Assembly: GCF_035593345.1 (NCBI RefSeq) | Contig: NZ_CP141606.1 | Span: 1,550,001-1,614,000 of the forward strand | Reading direction: 5' to 3' | DNA length: 64,000 nt | From: Lelliottia sp. JS-SCA-14 | Lineage (GTDB): Bacteria > Pseudomonadota > Gammaproteobacteria > Enterobacterales > Enterobacteriaceae | Shown: positions 41,607-51,006 of the stretch, piece by piece | Layout of the letters: each line of letters opens with the position of its first letter | Position numbering within the stretch: the first letter of the stretch is position 1 | Position numbers and translations under genes: made by a program | The notes under the pieces: model-generated | Databases searched by the model: none | What the model was told of the DNA's origin: nothing | The model's input: only the letters and a program-made list of their open reading frames with translations

Positions 41607-41636
41607 TGCACCATAATGGAGCGCTGTTTTGGTGCA
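41607..41636. promoter_or_regulatory. Two overlapping NtrC (NRI) sites upstream of glnH
   Basis: TGCACCATAATGGAGCG (41607-41623) and AGCGCTGTTTTGGTGCA (41620-41636) each match half to most of the NtrC consensus TGCACTAAAATGGTGCA and overlap. Taking +1 near 41507, they centre at about -108 and -121, as in the E. coli glnHp2 arrangement. Confidence 0.7.
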
Positions 41637-41780
41637 GTCGGGTTTACACAGCCGACGGGTGGCTATTAAGCGCAAATAACGGCGATAAAACAATCTTTCG
41701 TTAACGATTTTGTGAGGTGATTATTACAACTAATTTACTTTTGCGGGAGGGGAGAGTAAAAGCGTGCACCATAAACGTGC

Positions 41781-41808
41781 AAAACCCCCGCCGGGTGGCG
41801 AGGGTTTT
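41781..41808 (-). terminator. Intrinsic terminator after dps
   Basis: AAAACCC..CGCC GGGT GGCG..GGGTTTT hairpin; read on the minus strand it follows the dps stop by about 20 bp and ends in a U-run. Confidence 0.7.
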
Positions 41809-41826
41809 ATAGATAATTCGTATGGA

Positions 41827-42633
<807 letters not shown>

Positions 42634-43521
42634 TTAATTGACGTCGACTTTCTTGATTTTGGTTTCAGGCCGCATGGTGAGAGTCGATCCCATCGACGCG
42701 GCAATAATGGAGCACAGCGCCAGCGTCTGAGTTAAGGTCAGGCTTTCGCCGAGGAAAACCATGCCGGACATGGCGGCGAGCGCTGGTTCCATACTCATCA
42801 GGGTGCCGAAGATACGGGTCGGCAATCGCGTCAGGGCGATCATTTCGAGAGAGTAGGGGAGCGCGGTGGAGAGTACCGCAACCGCCAGACCAATCGGCAA
42901 AATGGACCACTGCCAGATGGATTCCGTCGCTTGTGCCATGCCGATTGGCACAAAGATGATGGCTGCAATCAGCGAACCGAGCGCCACGGTGGCCGGGCCG
43001 TGCTCTTCTCCCGCACGCTGCCCGGTGAGGATGTATACTGCCCAGCAGGCTCCAGCGCCCAGCGCCAGCGCGGCACCGGTTAAATCGACGTGAGAGATGT
43101 TCTGCCCAAGCGGCAGCAGGAACCACAGACCGAGAACAGCCAGCACCACCCAGACAAAATCCACGGGGCGACGAGAAGAGAAAAGGGCCACGGCCAGCGG
43201 GCCGGTGAACTCCAGCGCGACGGCAATGCCCAGCGGCACAGTCTGAATCGACAGATAAAAGAGATAGTTCATGCCGCCCAGTGACAGCCCGTAAAACAGC
43301 AGCGGCAGGCGTTGCTCTTTTTTGAATCTCAGACGCCACGGTTTAAAGATGACCACCAGAATCAGGGTGCCCAGCGCAATACGCAGGGCAGTCACACCGG
43401 GCGCGCCGACCAGCGGAAAGAGGGATTTAGCCAGTGATGCGCCACTCTGAATGGACAACATAGCGATGAGTATTACGACGATGGGCAACCAGACTGGCGC
43501 CTTGCGAGACATCCCCGGCAT
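42634..43521 (-). CDS. rhtA: Threonine/homoserine exporter RhtA
   Basis: EamA/DMT-family inner-membrane exporter of 295 residues with ten membrane segments in two EamA repeats; in E. coli it exports threonine and homoserine. Motifs: GVTALRIALGTLILVVIFKPWRLRF, GGMNYLFYLSIQTVPLGIAVALEFTGPLAVALFSSRR and STALPYSLEMIALTRLPTRIFGTLMSMEPALAA. The ATG at 43521 (MPGMSRKAPVWLP) equals the E. coli start and follows AGGAAAGG; five extra upstream codons are possible. Confidence 0.94.
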   Translation of the reverse strand: MPGMSRKAPVWLPIVVILIAMLSIQSGASLAKSLFPLVGAPGVTALRIALGTLILVVIFKPWRLRFKKEQRLPLLFYGLSLGGMNYLFYLSIQTVPLGIAVALEFTGPLAVALFSSRRPVDFVWVVLAVLGLWFLLPLGQNISHVDLTGAALALGAGACWAVYILTGQRAGEEHGPATVALGSLIAAIIFVPIGMAQATESIWQWSILPIGLAVAVLSTALPYSLEMIALTRLPTRIFGTLMSMEPALAAMSGMVFLGESLTLTQTLALCSIIAASMGSTLTMRPETKIKKVDVN

Positions 43522-43876
43522 CCTTTCTCCTGTCAATTTTTGTCAAATGGCGTAAGGTTCGCAGTGTAATTGAAATAAACGGCGAGCGGTTGAGACTTTG
43601 TTGAAAAAAAAAGCCAGAAAATCCGTAAAATGACTCTTTATTGATGGTTTATTCAGCTAACAGATTAGGATTAATCTGGATGAATGTAACGCCATTGGCG
43701 CGCAGAATCAGCGTATTAATGTAGAAATTCCGCGTTTTTTGAATGAGATAGCTGCGCCTTGAAATGTTCTGTTACATCAAAGGCTGGGTTAGACAATACG
43801 AATCACAAAGAGTTTCACAAGATTTTTTGATATATTTAAAACTTACGGATTTACTTGAAGCACATTTGAGGTGGTT
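43522..43876. other. Intergenic region between rhtA and ompX
   Basis: About 355 bp, strongly AT-rich, divergent promoter region for rhtA and ompX. It contains the perfect inverted repeat CAGATTA-GGAT-TAATCTG (43661-43678). No gene was recognised. Confidence 0.5.
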
Positions 43877-44395
43877 ATGAAAAAAATTGCATGTCTTTCA
43901 GCACTGGCCGCTGTTCTGGCTGTTTCCGCAGGTACCGCTGTAGCTGCTACTTCCACTGTTACCGGTGGTTACGCTCAGAGCGATATGCAGGGCGTAGTAA
44001 ACAAAGCTAACGGTTTCAACCTGAAGTACCGCTACGAGCAGGACAACAACCCGCTGGGCGTGATCGGTTCTTTCACTTACACCGAGAAAGATCGTACTGA
44101 AGATGGCGCTTATAACAAAGCTCAGTACTACGGTGTGACCGCTGGTCCTGCTTACCGCCTGAACGACTGGGCAAGCATCTACGGTGTTGTAGGTGTTGGC
44201 TACGGTAAATTCCAGCAGACTGAAAACCAGGGTCTGAACCGCACTGCATCTACCAGCGACTACGGTTTCTCTTACGGCGCAGGTATGCAGTTCAACCCAA
44301 TCGAAAACGTTGCTCTGGACTTCTCCTATGAGCAGAGCCGTATCCGCAACGTTGACGTTGGCACCTGGATCGCAGGCGTGGGTTACCGCTTCTAA
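43877..44395 (+). CDS. ompX: Outer membrane protein X
   Basis: Eight-stranded outer-membrane beta-barrel of the Ail/OmpX family, 172 residues, involved in adhesion and envelope stress. Signal peptide MKKIACLSALAAVLAVSAGTAVA (about 23 residues). Alternating hydrophobic strands follow, and the protein ends with the barrel signature YRF. Codon usage is visibly biased towards highly expressed codons (GGT, CTG, AAC, CGT). The ATG at 43877 is two codons inside a longer frame and follows TTGAGGTGG. Confidence 0.97.
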   Translation: MKKIACLSALAAVLAVSAGTAVAATSTVTGGYAQSDMQGVVNKANGFNLKYRYEQDNNPLGVIGSFTYTEKDRTEDGAYNKAQYYGVTAGPAYRLNDWASIYGVVGVGYGKFQQTENQGLNRTASTSDYGFSYGAGMQFNPIENVALDFSYEQSRIRNVDVGTWIAGVGYRF

Positions 44396-44413
44396 TCACT
44401 TCGGTGAGCCAGT

Positions 44414-44446
44414 AAAAAATCCGCCCAATGTGGCGGATTTTTTTTT
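44414..44446 (+). terminator. Intrinsic terminator of ompX
   Basis: AAAAAATCCGCC (44414-44425), loop CAATGT, GGCGGATTTTTT (44432-44443), then more T residues. Strong rho-independent terminator 18 bp after the ompX stop. Confidence 0.92.
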
Positions 44447-44456
44447 ATGTTTTTAT

Positions 44457-44475
44457 CCTCTCCCACGGGGAGAGG
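44457..44475. repeat. Short CCTCTCCC palindrome between ompX and opgE
   Basis: CCTCTCCC-ACG-GGGAGAGG is a perfect 8-bp hairpin with a 3-nt loop. Similar cctctccc/gggagagg repeats are scattered in enterobacterial genomes. It lies between two convergent genes. Confidence 0.5.
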
Positions 44476-44494
44476 GTATCAGGCCGCACCTTAC

Positions 44495-46078
44495 CTATCT
44501 GCTTTTCACCTCAAAAAGATCTGTACCCAAATGGGTATACTCCACTTTCTGTAGCTTGAAGTTAGTAATGTAGACCGGCGGCGCTTTCTTGTTAGATATG
44601 AACGGGTAGCTGTTGGCGATCTCTTTCGCAGAAATCCCCGTCCACTGGGAGAAGAAGCTCAGGAAATCATTCGCGGAACGGCGCGCTTTGATGATGCGAT
44701 GGGTTTTATCATCGCTCGACAGCACCATAAACGGCACCTGGAAGTTCTGCTGGAACTTATCGTCGTGGGCCAGGTACTGCACCTCTTTGCCGCGCTCTTT
44801 GAATGCCAGACCGTGATCAGAGAAGTAGACCATCGAGAAGCTATCGCCGGTATTACGCAGCTGGGTATAGAGCTTGTTCAGCAGATCGTCGGTCTGGGTC
44901 ATGGTATAGAGATAGCAGGAGGTCTCTTTCGACTGCACAAACTCCGCGTATTTCCCCTGCGTACGATCGCAGGCCTGCGGGTGAGAACCCATCAGATGCA
45001 GGACAATCAGCTGCGGCTGGGTGCGCTGGCTGGCAAATACCTGCGACGTCATCTTGAGCAACGCTTCGTCTTTGGTATTTTTATCCGCCTCAAAATCCCC
45101 GTTTTTCAGGAACTGCGCTTCGTCCGCACGCTTGGCGATACTGGCGATGGCGGTATCGTATTCGCCGATTTGTCCCTGATTCGAGAACCACCAGGTCTGG
45201 AAACCGGCGCGGTTAGCCAGAGTGACAAAGTTATCCTGATACTGCGGTTTACCGTCCACGACGCGGCTGAGCGTCAGGCCGAGCGATTTCTGCGTCGAGC
45301 CGCTCGCCGCCACGTAATCCGTAAACAGGGTGCCGTTCACCGAGCTGGCAAACGGCGTATTATTCCAGTGACCGCCAAATGCGCCCAGCGCATCGCGACG
45401 CGCGCTCTCGCCAATCACCACCACATAGGTGTGATATTTCGGTTTCACCGCCAGCACGTTCCAGGTGTCTTTCATATTCGAAAGCTCAGCCATGCGCGTC
45501 TGCTCGTCGAGCACTTCTTTATTGTTCACCACAATATCTTTGACGAAGCGGAACACCGGGTAGCCGGTATCTTTCAGTTTGAACACGCCGCCCCAGGCCA
45601 GGTTTTGTACCGGTGCGACAAAGAATGTCGCCACACCGATGACCAGGCACAGGTTTTCAATCATGCTCCACGGTTTTTTCTCTTGCGGCTTGCGACGCAC
45701 GGCGATCACGCCGAGCGCAAAAATAAACAGGCCGATAACGTAGCTGTACCACGGGAAGATCGTCAGGATCTCCGTGGACTCTTCCATATTGGTGGAGTGC
45801 AGCGCCAGCAGAGTGTTGAAGTTGGGCGCACCATAGGCCTGACCAAAGGGGTAGTACATTGCCGCCACGACAGAGCAGATCCCGACCACCACTTTTTGTG
45901 CACGTGGCGCGCTGCGCCACATCAAATGCAGCAGACAGGTAAAGGCCACGGCGTAAAGCAGACTAAAGGGATAGCCCAGCGCAAAGTTAATGAGCAGCGA
46001 TTGCAGAAAGTAGAATCCCGTCCACGGGCTTAAGGCCCGACTGCGGGTAATTAATGTTTCTTTCAGGGTTAAATTCAT
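44495..46078 (-). CDS. opgE: OpgE, phosphoethanolamine transferase for periplasmic glucans
   Basis: Inner-membrane EptA/YhbX-like phosphoethanolamine transferase of 527 residues (E. coli YbiP length). Five N-terminal membrane helices (to about residue 175) are followed by a periplasmic alkaline-phosphatase-fold domain. VVVIGESARRDALGAFGG holds the first metal ligand, DYVAASGSTQKSLGL the region of the phosphoenzyme threonine/serine, and YFSDHGLAFKE and AHDDKFQQNFQVPF the remaining metal-site residues. In E. coli OpgE decorates osmoregulated periplasmic glucans; substrate is assigned by orthology. Confidence 0.88.
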   Translation of the reverse strand: MNLTLKETLITRSRALSPWTGFYFLQSLLINFALGYPFSLLYAVAFTCLLHLMWRSAPRAQKVVVGICSVVAAMYYPFGQAYGAPNFNTLLALHSTNMEESTEILTIFPWYSYVIGLFIFALGVIAVRRKPQEKKPWSMIENLCLVIGVATFFVAPVQNLAWGGVFKLKDTGYPVFRFVKDIVVNNKEVLDEQTRMAELSNMKDTWNVLAVKPKYHTYVVVIGESARRDALGAFGGHWNNTPFASSVNGTLFTDYVAASGSTQKSLGLTLSRVVDGKPQYQDNFVTLANRAGFQTWWFSNQGQIGEYDTAIASIAKRADEAQFLKNGDFEADKNTKDEALLKMTSQVFASQRTQPQLIVLHLMGSHPQACDRTQGKYAEFVQSKETSCYLYTMTQTDDLLNKLYTQLRNTGDSFSMVYFSDHGLAFKERGKEVQYLAHDDKFQQNFQVPFMVLSSDDKTHRIIKARRSANDFLSFFSQWTGISAKEIANSYPFISNKKAPPVYITNFKLQKVEYTHLGTDLFEVKSR

Positions 46079-46358
46079 AGGTCACTATCGTGAAAACGCC
46101 ATGTGCTCACCCTGGCGTCGAGGGTCAAAGCCTGCCTGACAGTGCGTGGAGAGGGAATGAGGGTCCGCTTCAGCGAGCCGCAAATGGTGCAGGGCTGCAA
46201 GAAGATAGAGCCAGTCGGCATTCAGGTCAACAGTTGCTAAGAAGATGTTTTGCGAGAGGGATTACAAATCCGTAAAAAAGATCGGGAATTGGGGGCTAAC
46301 AGGGCAGTATGCGCGGGAATTGTGACGAAAAAATGAAAGCGGCGTACCGCGACGCCGC

Positions 46359-46487
46359 TTAGTGGGATGGCTTGTCGTTCTGCTGTGGTTTGCCGTTGAT
46401 CATATCGCACAGCATGTTCAGCAGCATTAAGCGTACTTTAAAGGGGGAGTGGCTAAACACTTTCATACACCTCTTGAATTCGTTCAT
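46359..46487 (-). CDS. mntS: Small protein MntS
   Basis: A 42-residue basic, amphipathic protein, MNEFKRCMKVFSHSPFKVRL onward, nearly identical to E. coli MntS (gene formerly called rybA). In E. coli it raises intracellular manganese by inhibiting the exporter MntP when manganese is scarce, and is repressed by Mn-MntR. The start at 46487 has a GGAGGT ribosome site (minus strand) and an MntR box 57 bp upstream. It is divergent from mntR. Confidence 0.92.
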   Translation of the reverse strand: MNEFKRCMKVFSHSPFKVRLMLLNMLCDMINGKPQQNDKPSH

Positions 46488-46543
46488 GTGACCTCCTGAT
46501 TTCGGATCCCTTCGATCCGTGAAGGGTGACTGCATTACATACA

Positions 46544-46563
46544 GATATAGCACAGGCTATATT
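46544..46563. promoter_or_regulatory. MntR box between mntS and mntR
   Basis: GATATAGCACAGGCTATATT (46544-46563) is an imperfect palindrome close to the known MntR operator AACATAGCAAAGGCTATGTT. It precedes mntS on the minus strand; the related TATAGCTATGGCTA lies next to it at 46565-46578. Confidence 0.75.
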
Positions 46564-46670
46564 GTATAGCTATGGCTAATTCGTTAATTTTTTGTGCTTG
46601 TAGAGGGATGGTTTACACTGTGCGCTCTCGTTACAGGACGCCAGGGGCGTCAACCCACTGAGGAAGTGCA

Positions 46671-47144
46671 ATGAACCGTCGCGCAGGTAAGCCAACTACA
46701 AAAAAAAAGACGCAACTGGTGAATGTTGAAGAGCATGTTGAAGGGTTTCGTCAGGTGCGTGAGGCGCACCGTCGCGAGCTGATTGATGACTACGTTGAGC
46801 TGATTTCCGATCTCTTTCGCGAGGTCGGGGAAGCGCGTCAGGTGGACATGGCCGCACGCCTGGGCGTGTCGCAGCCAACGGTTGCCAAAATGTTAAAGCG
46901 CCTGGCCTCGGTCGGGCTGATTGAAATGATCCCGTGGCGCGGGGTGTTCCTGACGCCGGAAGGGGAAAAACTGGCGCAGGAGAGTCGCGAGCGCCATCAG
47001 ATTGTCGAAAACTTCCTGCTGGTGCTGGGCGTGAGCGAAGACATCGCTCGTCGCGATTCGGAAGGGATTGAACACCACGTCAGCGAAGAGACGCTGGAGA
47101 AATTCCGCGAGTTCACGCTCAAATTCGGATCGGCTGCTGAATGA
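46671..47144 (+). CDS. mntR: Manganese-responsive regulator MntR
   Basis: DtxR-family regulator, 157 residues; Mn2+-bound dimers repress mntS and mntH and activate mntP in E. coli. The helix-turn-helix is [22 protein letters not shown] (about residues 63-84). Metal ligands are in [10 protein letters not shown] and [15 protein letters not shown] (Glu and His residues of the MntR site). The short lysine-rich N-terminus is normal for this branch. Its stop overlaps the ybiR start (ATGA). Confidence 0.96.
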   Translation: MNRRAGKPTTKKKTQLVNVEEHVEGFRQVREAHRRELIDDYVELISDLFREVGEARQVDMAARLGVSQPTVAKMLKRLASVGLIEMIPWRGVFLTPEGEKLAQESRERHQIVENFLLVLGVSEDIARRDSEGIEHHVSEETLEKFREFTLKFGSAAE

Positions 47145-48250
47145 ACATTCCGGGGCTGCGGGCGCTCGCCCGCGATCGCTTTTTCCATCTTCTGTTACTG
47201 ATTGGCGTCGGGCTGAGTTTTTTCGTGCCCTTTGCGCCCGCCGCCTGGCCGGAGGCCATCGACTGGCACACCATCATTACCCTGAGCGGGCTGATGATGC
47301 TTACCAAAGGGGTGGAGCAGAGCGGCTATTTCGACGTCATCGGGCGCAAAATGGTGCGCCGCTTTGCCACCGAGCGAAAGCTGTCGCTGTTTATGGTGCT
47401 GGCCGCCGCGCTGCTCTCCACCTTTCTGACCAACGACGTGGCGCTGTTTATCGTCGTTCCTCTCACTCTGACGCTGCGCAAGCTGTGCGAGATCCCGGTC
47501 AATCGGCTGATTATCTTCGAAGCGCTGGCGGTTAACGCCGGATCGCTGCTGACGCCGATCGGCAACCCGCAAAACATTCTCCTCTGGGGGCGCTCCGGGC
47601 TGTCGTTCACGGCGTTCACCTGGCAAATGGCGCCTCTGGCGCTGGTGATGATGCTCTCCCTGCTGGCGGTGTGCTGGTTCGCCTTTCCGAATAAAGCGCT
47701 CAACTACCACAGTGGAACCCAGGCCTCGTCATGGAATCCACGTCTGGTGTGGGGCTGTCTGGCCCTGTATATCGTTTTCCTGACGGCGCTGGAACTGAAG
47801 CTGGCGCTGTGGGGCGCCCTGCTGGTGGCGGGCGGTTTTTTAATTCTGGCGCGGCGGGTGCTGATCAGCGTTGACTGGACGCTGCTGCTGGTATTCATGG
47901 CGATGTTTATCGACGTGCATCTGCTGATTCAACTCCCCGCCCTGCAGAATTCCCTGCACAGCGTGAGCGGACTGTCACCGCTCGGCCTGTGGCTGACGGC
48001 AATTGGCCTGTCGCAATTTATCAGCAACGTCCCGTCGACTATCCTGCTGATCAACTACGTCCCGCCAACGGCGCTGCTGGCCTGGGCTGTGAACGTGGGC
48101 GGATTCGGCTTACTGCCGGGATCGCTCGCCAATCTGATCGCTCTGCGCATGGCAAACAACCGCCGGATCTGGTGGCGATTCCACCTCTGGTCCCTGCCAA
48201 TGCTGGTCTGGGCGGCCGCCGTCGGTTTCGGATTATTCCTTCTCATATAG
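47141..48250 (+). CDS. ybiR: YbiR, putative anion/citrate-type transporter
   Basis: Ion-transporter-superfamily membrane protein (CitMHS/ArsB-like) of 369 residues with about ten membrane segments. The conserved helix-loop regions are [20 protein letters not shown] (about residues 80-99) and [20 protein letters not shown], with a second TND/NP-like repeat [16 protein letters not shown]. The substrate is unknown; overlap with mntR suggests a possible link to metal homeostasis, which is inference. Confidence 0.88.
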   Translation: MNIPGLRALARDRFFHLLLLIGVGLSFFVPFAPAAWPEAIDWHTIITLSGLMMLTKGVEQSGYFDVIGRKMVRRFATERKLSLFMVLAAALLSTFLTNDVALFIVVPLTLTLRKLCEIPVNRLIIFEALAVNAGSLLTPIGNPQNILLWGRSGLSFTAFTWQMAPLALVMMLSLLAVCWFAFPNKALNYHSGTQASSWNPRLVWGCLALYIVFLTALELKLALWGALLVAGGFLILARRVLISVDWTLLLVFMAMFIDVHLLIQLPALQNSLHSVSGLSPLGLWLTAIGLSQFISNVPSTILLINYVPPTALLAWAVNVGGFGLLPGSLANLIALRMANNRRIWWRFHLWSLPMLVWAAAVGFGLFLLI

Positions 48251-48301
48251 TGCGCTAATTGTCAGCTTTTCCTGGCAAATGTATAGCAACGTCCTAACTT
48301 T

Positions 48302-48332
48302 AGTGAACGGCATAAATGTGATGCCGTTCACT
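48302..48332. promoter_or_regulatory. 12-bp perfect inverted repeat ahead of the efflux operon
   Basis: AGTGAACGGCAT and ATGCCGTTCACT (48302-48313 and 48321-48332) with a 7-bp spacer AAATGTG, ending 20 bp before the efflux adaptor start. No T-run follows, so it is more like a repressor operator or 5'-leader hairpin than a terminator. The cognate regulator is not in the window. Confidence 0.7.
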
Positions 48333-48352
48333 GACAGGAACGTTGTTGGCAT

Positions 48353-49438
48353 ATGGCAGACGAAAACGAAACCTCAGAACAAAACGAAAAACCAGAGCGC
48401 AAAGGTCCCGGGAAAAAACCGTTAATCATTCTTGGGATCGTGGTGGTGGTGATGGTCGTCGCGGCGCTGGTGTGGTGGTTTCTCACCCGCAACGAAGAGA
48501 CCACCGACGACGCCTTCACCGATGCGAACGTGGTGACCATAGCCCCGAAAGCGGCAGGCTATGTCACGGATCTGCGGGTGCGCGATAACCAGCGGGTCAA
48601 GAAGGGCGATCTGCTGGTAGTCATCGATCCGCGGGATACCACCGCTCAGCGCGATCAGGCTCAGGCGCAGTTGGGCCTGGCCGTGGCGCAGCTGCATCAG
48701 GCGCAGGCCCAGCTGGCGCTGTCGAAGGTGCAATATCCTGCCCAGCGCGATGAAGCCAAAGCTCAGGTCCTGAAAGCGCAGGCGGATATGGCGAATGCGC
48801 AGGCCGAGTATCGTCGCCAGCGCGGTGTCGATCCCCGCGCCACCACCCAACAAAGTATTGATTCCGCGAATGCTCAGCTGCGCAGCGCGCAAGCCGGGCT
48901 TGCCAGTGCACAGGCTCAGCTGGAAGTGGCGGAGCAGGTTCAGCTCCAGATCCGCCAGCAAGAGACCAACGTCGAAGCGCGTGAACGTCAGGTCGATCAG
49001 GCGAAAGCCCAGCTTGAAACCGCCAACCTGAATCTCTCCTATACCGAAGTGCGCGCTCCGTTCGACGGTTTTGTCACCAAGCGTAACGTTCAGACGGGCA
49101 CCCTGGTGCAGGCCGGTACGGCGCTGTTTTCGCTGGTCTCGCCGGACATCTGGGTGGTGGCCAACTTCAAAGAGTCGCAGCTTGAGCGCATGCGCCCCGG
49201 CAATAAAGTGGCGATCACCGTCGATGCCTGGCCGGATATGAAACTCGAAGGCCACATCGACAGTATCCAGCAGGGGAGCGGCTCGCGCTTCTCAGCCTTC
49301 CCGGCGGAAAACGCCACCGGCAACTTTGTGAAAATCGTGCAGCGCGTTCCGGTCAAAATCGTCATCGACAAAGGACTGGACCCGAACATGCCTCTGCCGC
49401 TGGGCCTCTCCGTTGCGCCGAAGGTCACACTGGAATGA
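48353..49438 (+). CDS. HlyD/EmrA-type efflux adaptor protein
   Basis: Membrane-fusion protein of 361 residues forming the periplasmic bridge of a tripartite efflux pump. A short charged cytoplasmic N-terminus (about 1-22) leads into one membrane helix (about 24-44), then a lipoyl motif (TIAPKAAGYVTDLRVRDNQRVKKGDLL), a long alpha-hairpin rich in QAQ repeats (about 95-225) and the second lipoyl/beta-barrel region (YTEVRAPFDGFVTKRNVQTGTLVQAG). It overlaps the MFS gene by 4 bp. EmrA family is clear; the exported compounds are not known. Confidence 0.9.
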   Translation: MADENETSEQNEKPERKGPGKKPLIILGIVVVVMVVAALVWWFLTRNEETTDDAFTDANVVTIAPKAAGYVTDLRVRDNQRVKKGDLLVVIDPRDTTAQRDQAQAQLGLAVAQLHQAQAQLALSKVQYPAQRDEAKAQVLKAQADMANAQAEYRRQRGVDPRATTQQSIDSANAQLRSAQAGLASAQAQLEVAEQVQLQIRQQETNVEARERQVDQAKAQLETANLNLSYTEVRAPFDGFVTKRNVQTGTLVQAGTALFSLVSPDIWVVANFKESQLERMRPGNKVAITVDAWPDMKLEGHIDSIQQGSGSRFSAFPAENATGNFVKIVQRVPVKIVIDKGLDPNMPLPLGLSVAPKVTLE

Positions 49439-51006
49439 CGGACCACAGCCACGAAAACTGGCGGCCCGCCAGTAATCCCTGGGCGGTGGCGATTGTCGTC
49501 ACGCTGGCGGTGTTTATGGAGATCCTCGACACCACCATCGTCAACGTGGCGCTCCCGCACGTGGCCGGTTCACTCTCGGCCAGCTACGACGAATCGACCT
49601 GGGTGCTCACCAGCTATCTGGTCGCCAACGGCATCGTGCTGCCCATCTCGGCGTTTCTCAGCCGGGTATTTGGCCGCAAGCAGTTCTTCCTGATCTGCAT
49701 CGTGATGTTCACCATCTGCTCGTTCCTGTGCGGGATAGCCACGGAGCTGTGGCAAATCATTCTGTTTCGCATCATGCAAGGCTTTTTTGGCGGCGGGCTT
49801 CAGCCCACGCAACAGTCGGTGCTGCTTGACTACTTCAAACCCGAAGATCGCGGCAAGGCCTTTGGCCTGTCGTCGATCGCGATCATCGTTGCCCCGGTGC
49901 TGGGGCCAACGCTCGGCGGCTGGATCACCGATAACTACTCCTGGCGCTGGGTCTTCTTTATCAATATCCCGGTTGGCATCGTGACGGTGCTGGCGATTTA
50001 CCAGCTGCTGGAAGATCCGCCGTGGGAGCGTAAATCCGAAGAGAAACTGAGTATCGACTGGACGGGGATTGGCCTGATCGCCCTTGGGCTCGGCTGTCTG
50101 CAGGTGATGCTCGATCGCGGCGAAGACGACGACTGGTTCTACTCGAACTTTATCCGCACCTTCGCGGTACTGACGCTTATTGGCATCATCGGTGCGATTT
50201 ACTGGCTCCTTTACGCCAAAAAACCGGTGGTGGATTTGCGCTGCATGAAGGACAAAAACTTTGCCGTGGCCTGTCTACTGATGGGCGGCATGGCGATGAT
50301 TTTGTACGGCAGTTCGGTGGTGATCCCGCAGCTGGCCCAGCAGGATTTGGGCTACACCGCCACCTGGTCCGGGATGGTGCTCTCGCCCGGCGCGGTGCTG
50401 ATTGTCCTGACCATTCCGCTGGTGCTGAAACTGATGCCCATCGTGCAAACGCGGTGGATCATCGCCTTTGGTTTCGCCTGTCTGGCGGTGTCGTTCTTCT
50501 GGTCGCGAACTCTGACGCCGGATATTGATTTCGAGACGCTGGTGCTGTTTCGTAGCGCCCAGTCGTTCGGGCTGGGGTTCCTGTTTGTTCCGCTCACCAC
50601 CATCGCCTTTATTTCGATACCCAGACAGCTCAACGGCGACGCCGCTGCGCTCTTCACCATGTTCCGTAACGTCGCCGGATCGATCGGGATTTCGCTTTCG
50701 ACCGCCGCCATCACGGAGCGCGCCCAGACGCACAGCGCGTATCTGGCCTATCACGCCTCGCCGTTTAACGAGCAGTTCCAGCTGGCGCTGCGGGAGTCGG
50801 CGCAGGCGATCCAGAACTTCACCACCCAGGTCGGCAATCCGCTGGATATCGCCACCGGGCGCATGTACCAGACCATGATTGAACAGTCGCGTTTTCTGGC
50901 CTACGTGGACGTTTTCACGATCCTGAGCGCGGTCGCATTACTGCTTATCCCGTTTTGTTTGTTGCTCTCGCCGGTGAAAAGCGAAGGCAGTGCAGGAGCA
51001 CATTGA
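49435..51006 (+). CDS. DHA2-family MFS multidrug transporter (EmrB/QacA-like)
   Basis: Proton-driven exporter of 523 residues with 14 predicted membrane segments. Family motifs seen: LDTTIVNVALPHVAGSL (helix 1), SRVFGRKQFF (motif A), and APVLGPTLGGWITDNYSWRWVFFINIPVG (motif C plus motif after helix 5). Partner of the HlyD adaptor upstream and the outer-membrane factor downstream; genes overlap by 4 bp and 1 bp, so all three are translated together. Substrate range is not predictable from sequence. Confidence 0.93.
   Translation: MTDHSHENWRPASNPWAVAIVVTLAVFMEILDTTIVNVALPHVAGSLSASYDESTWVLTSYLVANGIVLPISAFLSRVFGRKQFFLICIVMFTICSFLCGIATELWQIILFRIMQGFFGGGLQPTQQSVLLDYFKPEDRGKAFGLSSIAIIVAPVLGPTLGGWITDNYSWRWVFFINIPVGIVTVLAIYQLLEDPPWERKSEEKLSIDWTGIGLIALGLGCLQVMLDRGEDDDWFYSNFIRTFAVLTLIGIIGAIYWLLYAKKPVVDLRCMKDKNFAVACLLMGGMAMILYGSSVVIPQLAQQDLGYTATWSGMVLSPGAVLIVLTIPLVLKLMPIVQTRWIIAFGFACLAVSFFWSRTLTPDIDFETLVLFRSAQSFGLGFLFVPLTTIAFISIPRQLNGDAAALFTMFRNVAGSIGISLSTAAITERAQTHSAYLAYHASPFNEQFQLALRESAQAIQNFTTQVGNPLDIATGRMYQTMIEQSRFLAYVDVFTILSAVALLLIPFCLLLSPVKSEGSAGAH

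Noticed and set aside
44699..46033. 444-codon open frame on the plus strand opposite opgE
   Set aside because: Exactly antisense to a clearly coding gene, without a ribosome site or recognisable domain; His/Arg/Gln-rich shadow composition.
46090..46275. 61-codon plus-strand frame upstream of opgE
   Set aside because: No ribosome site, no recognised similarity, overlaps the probable opgE leader.
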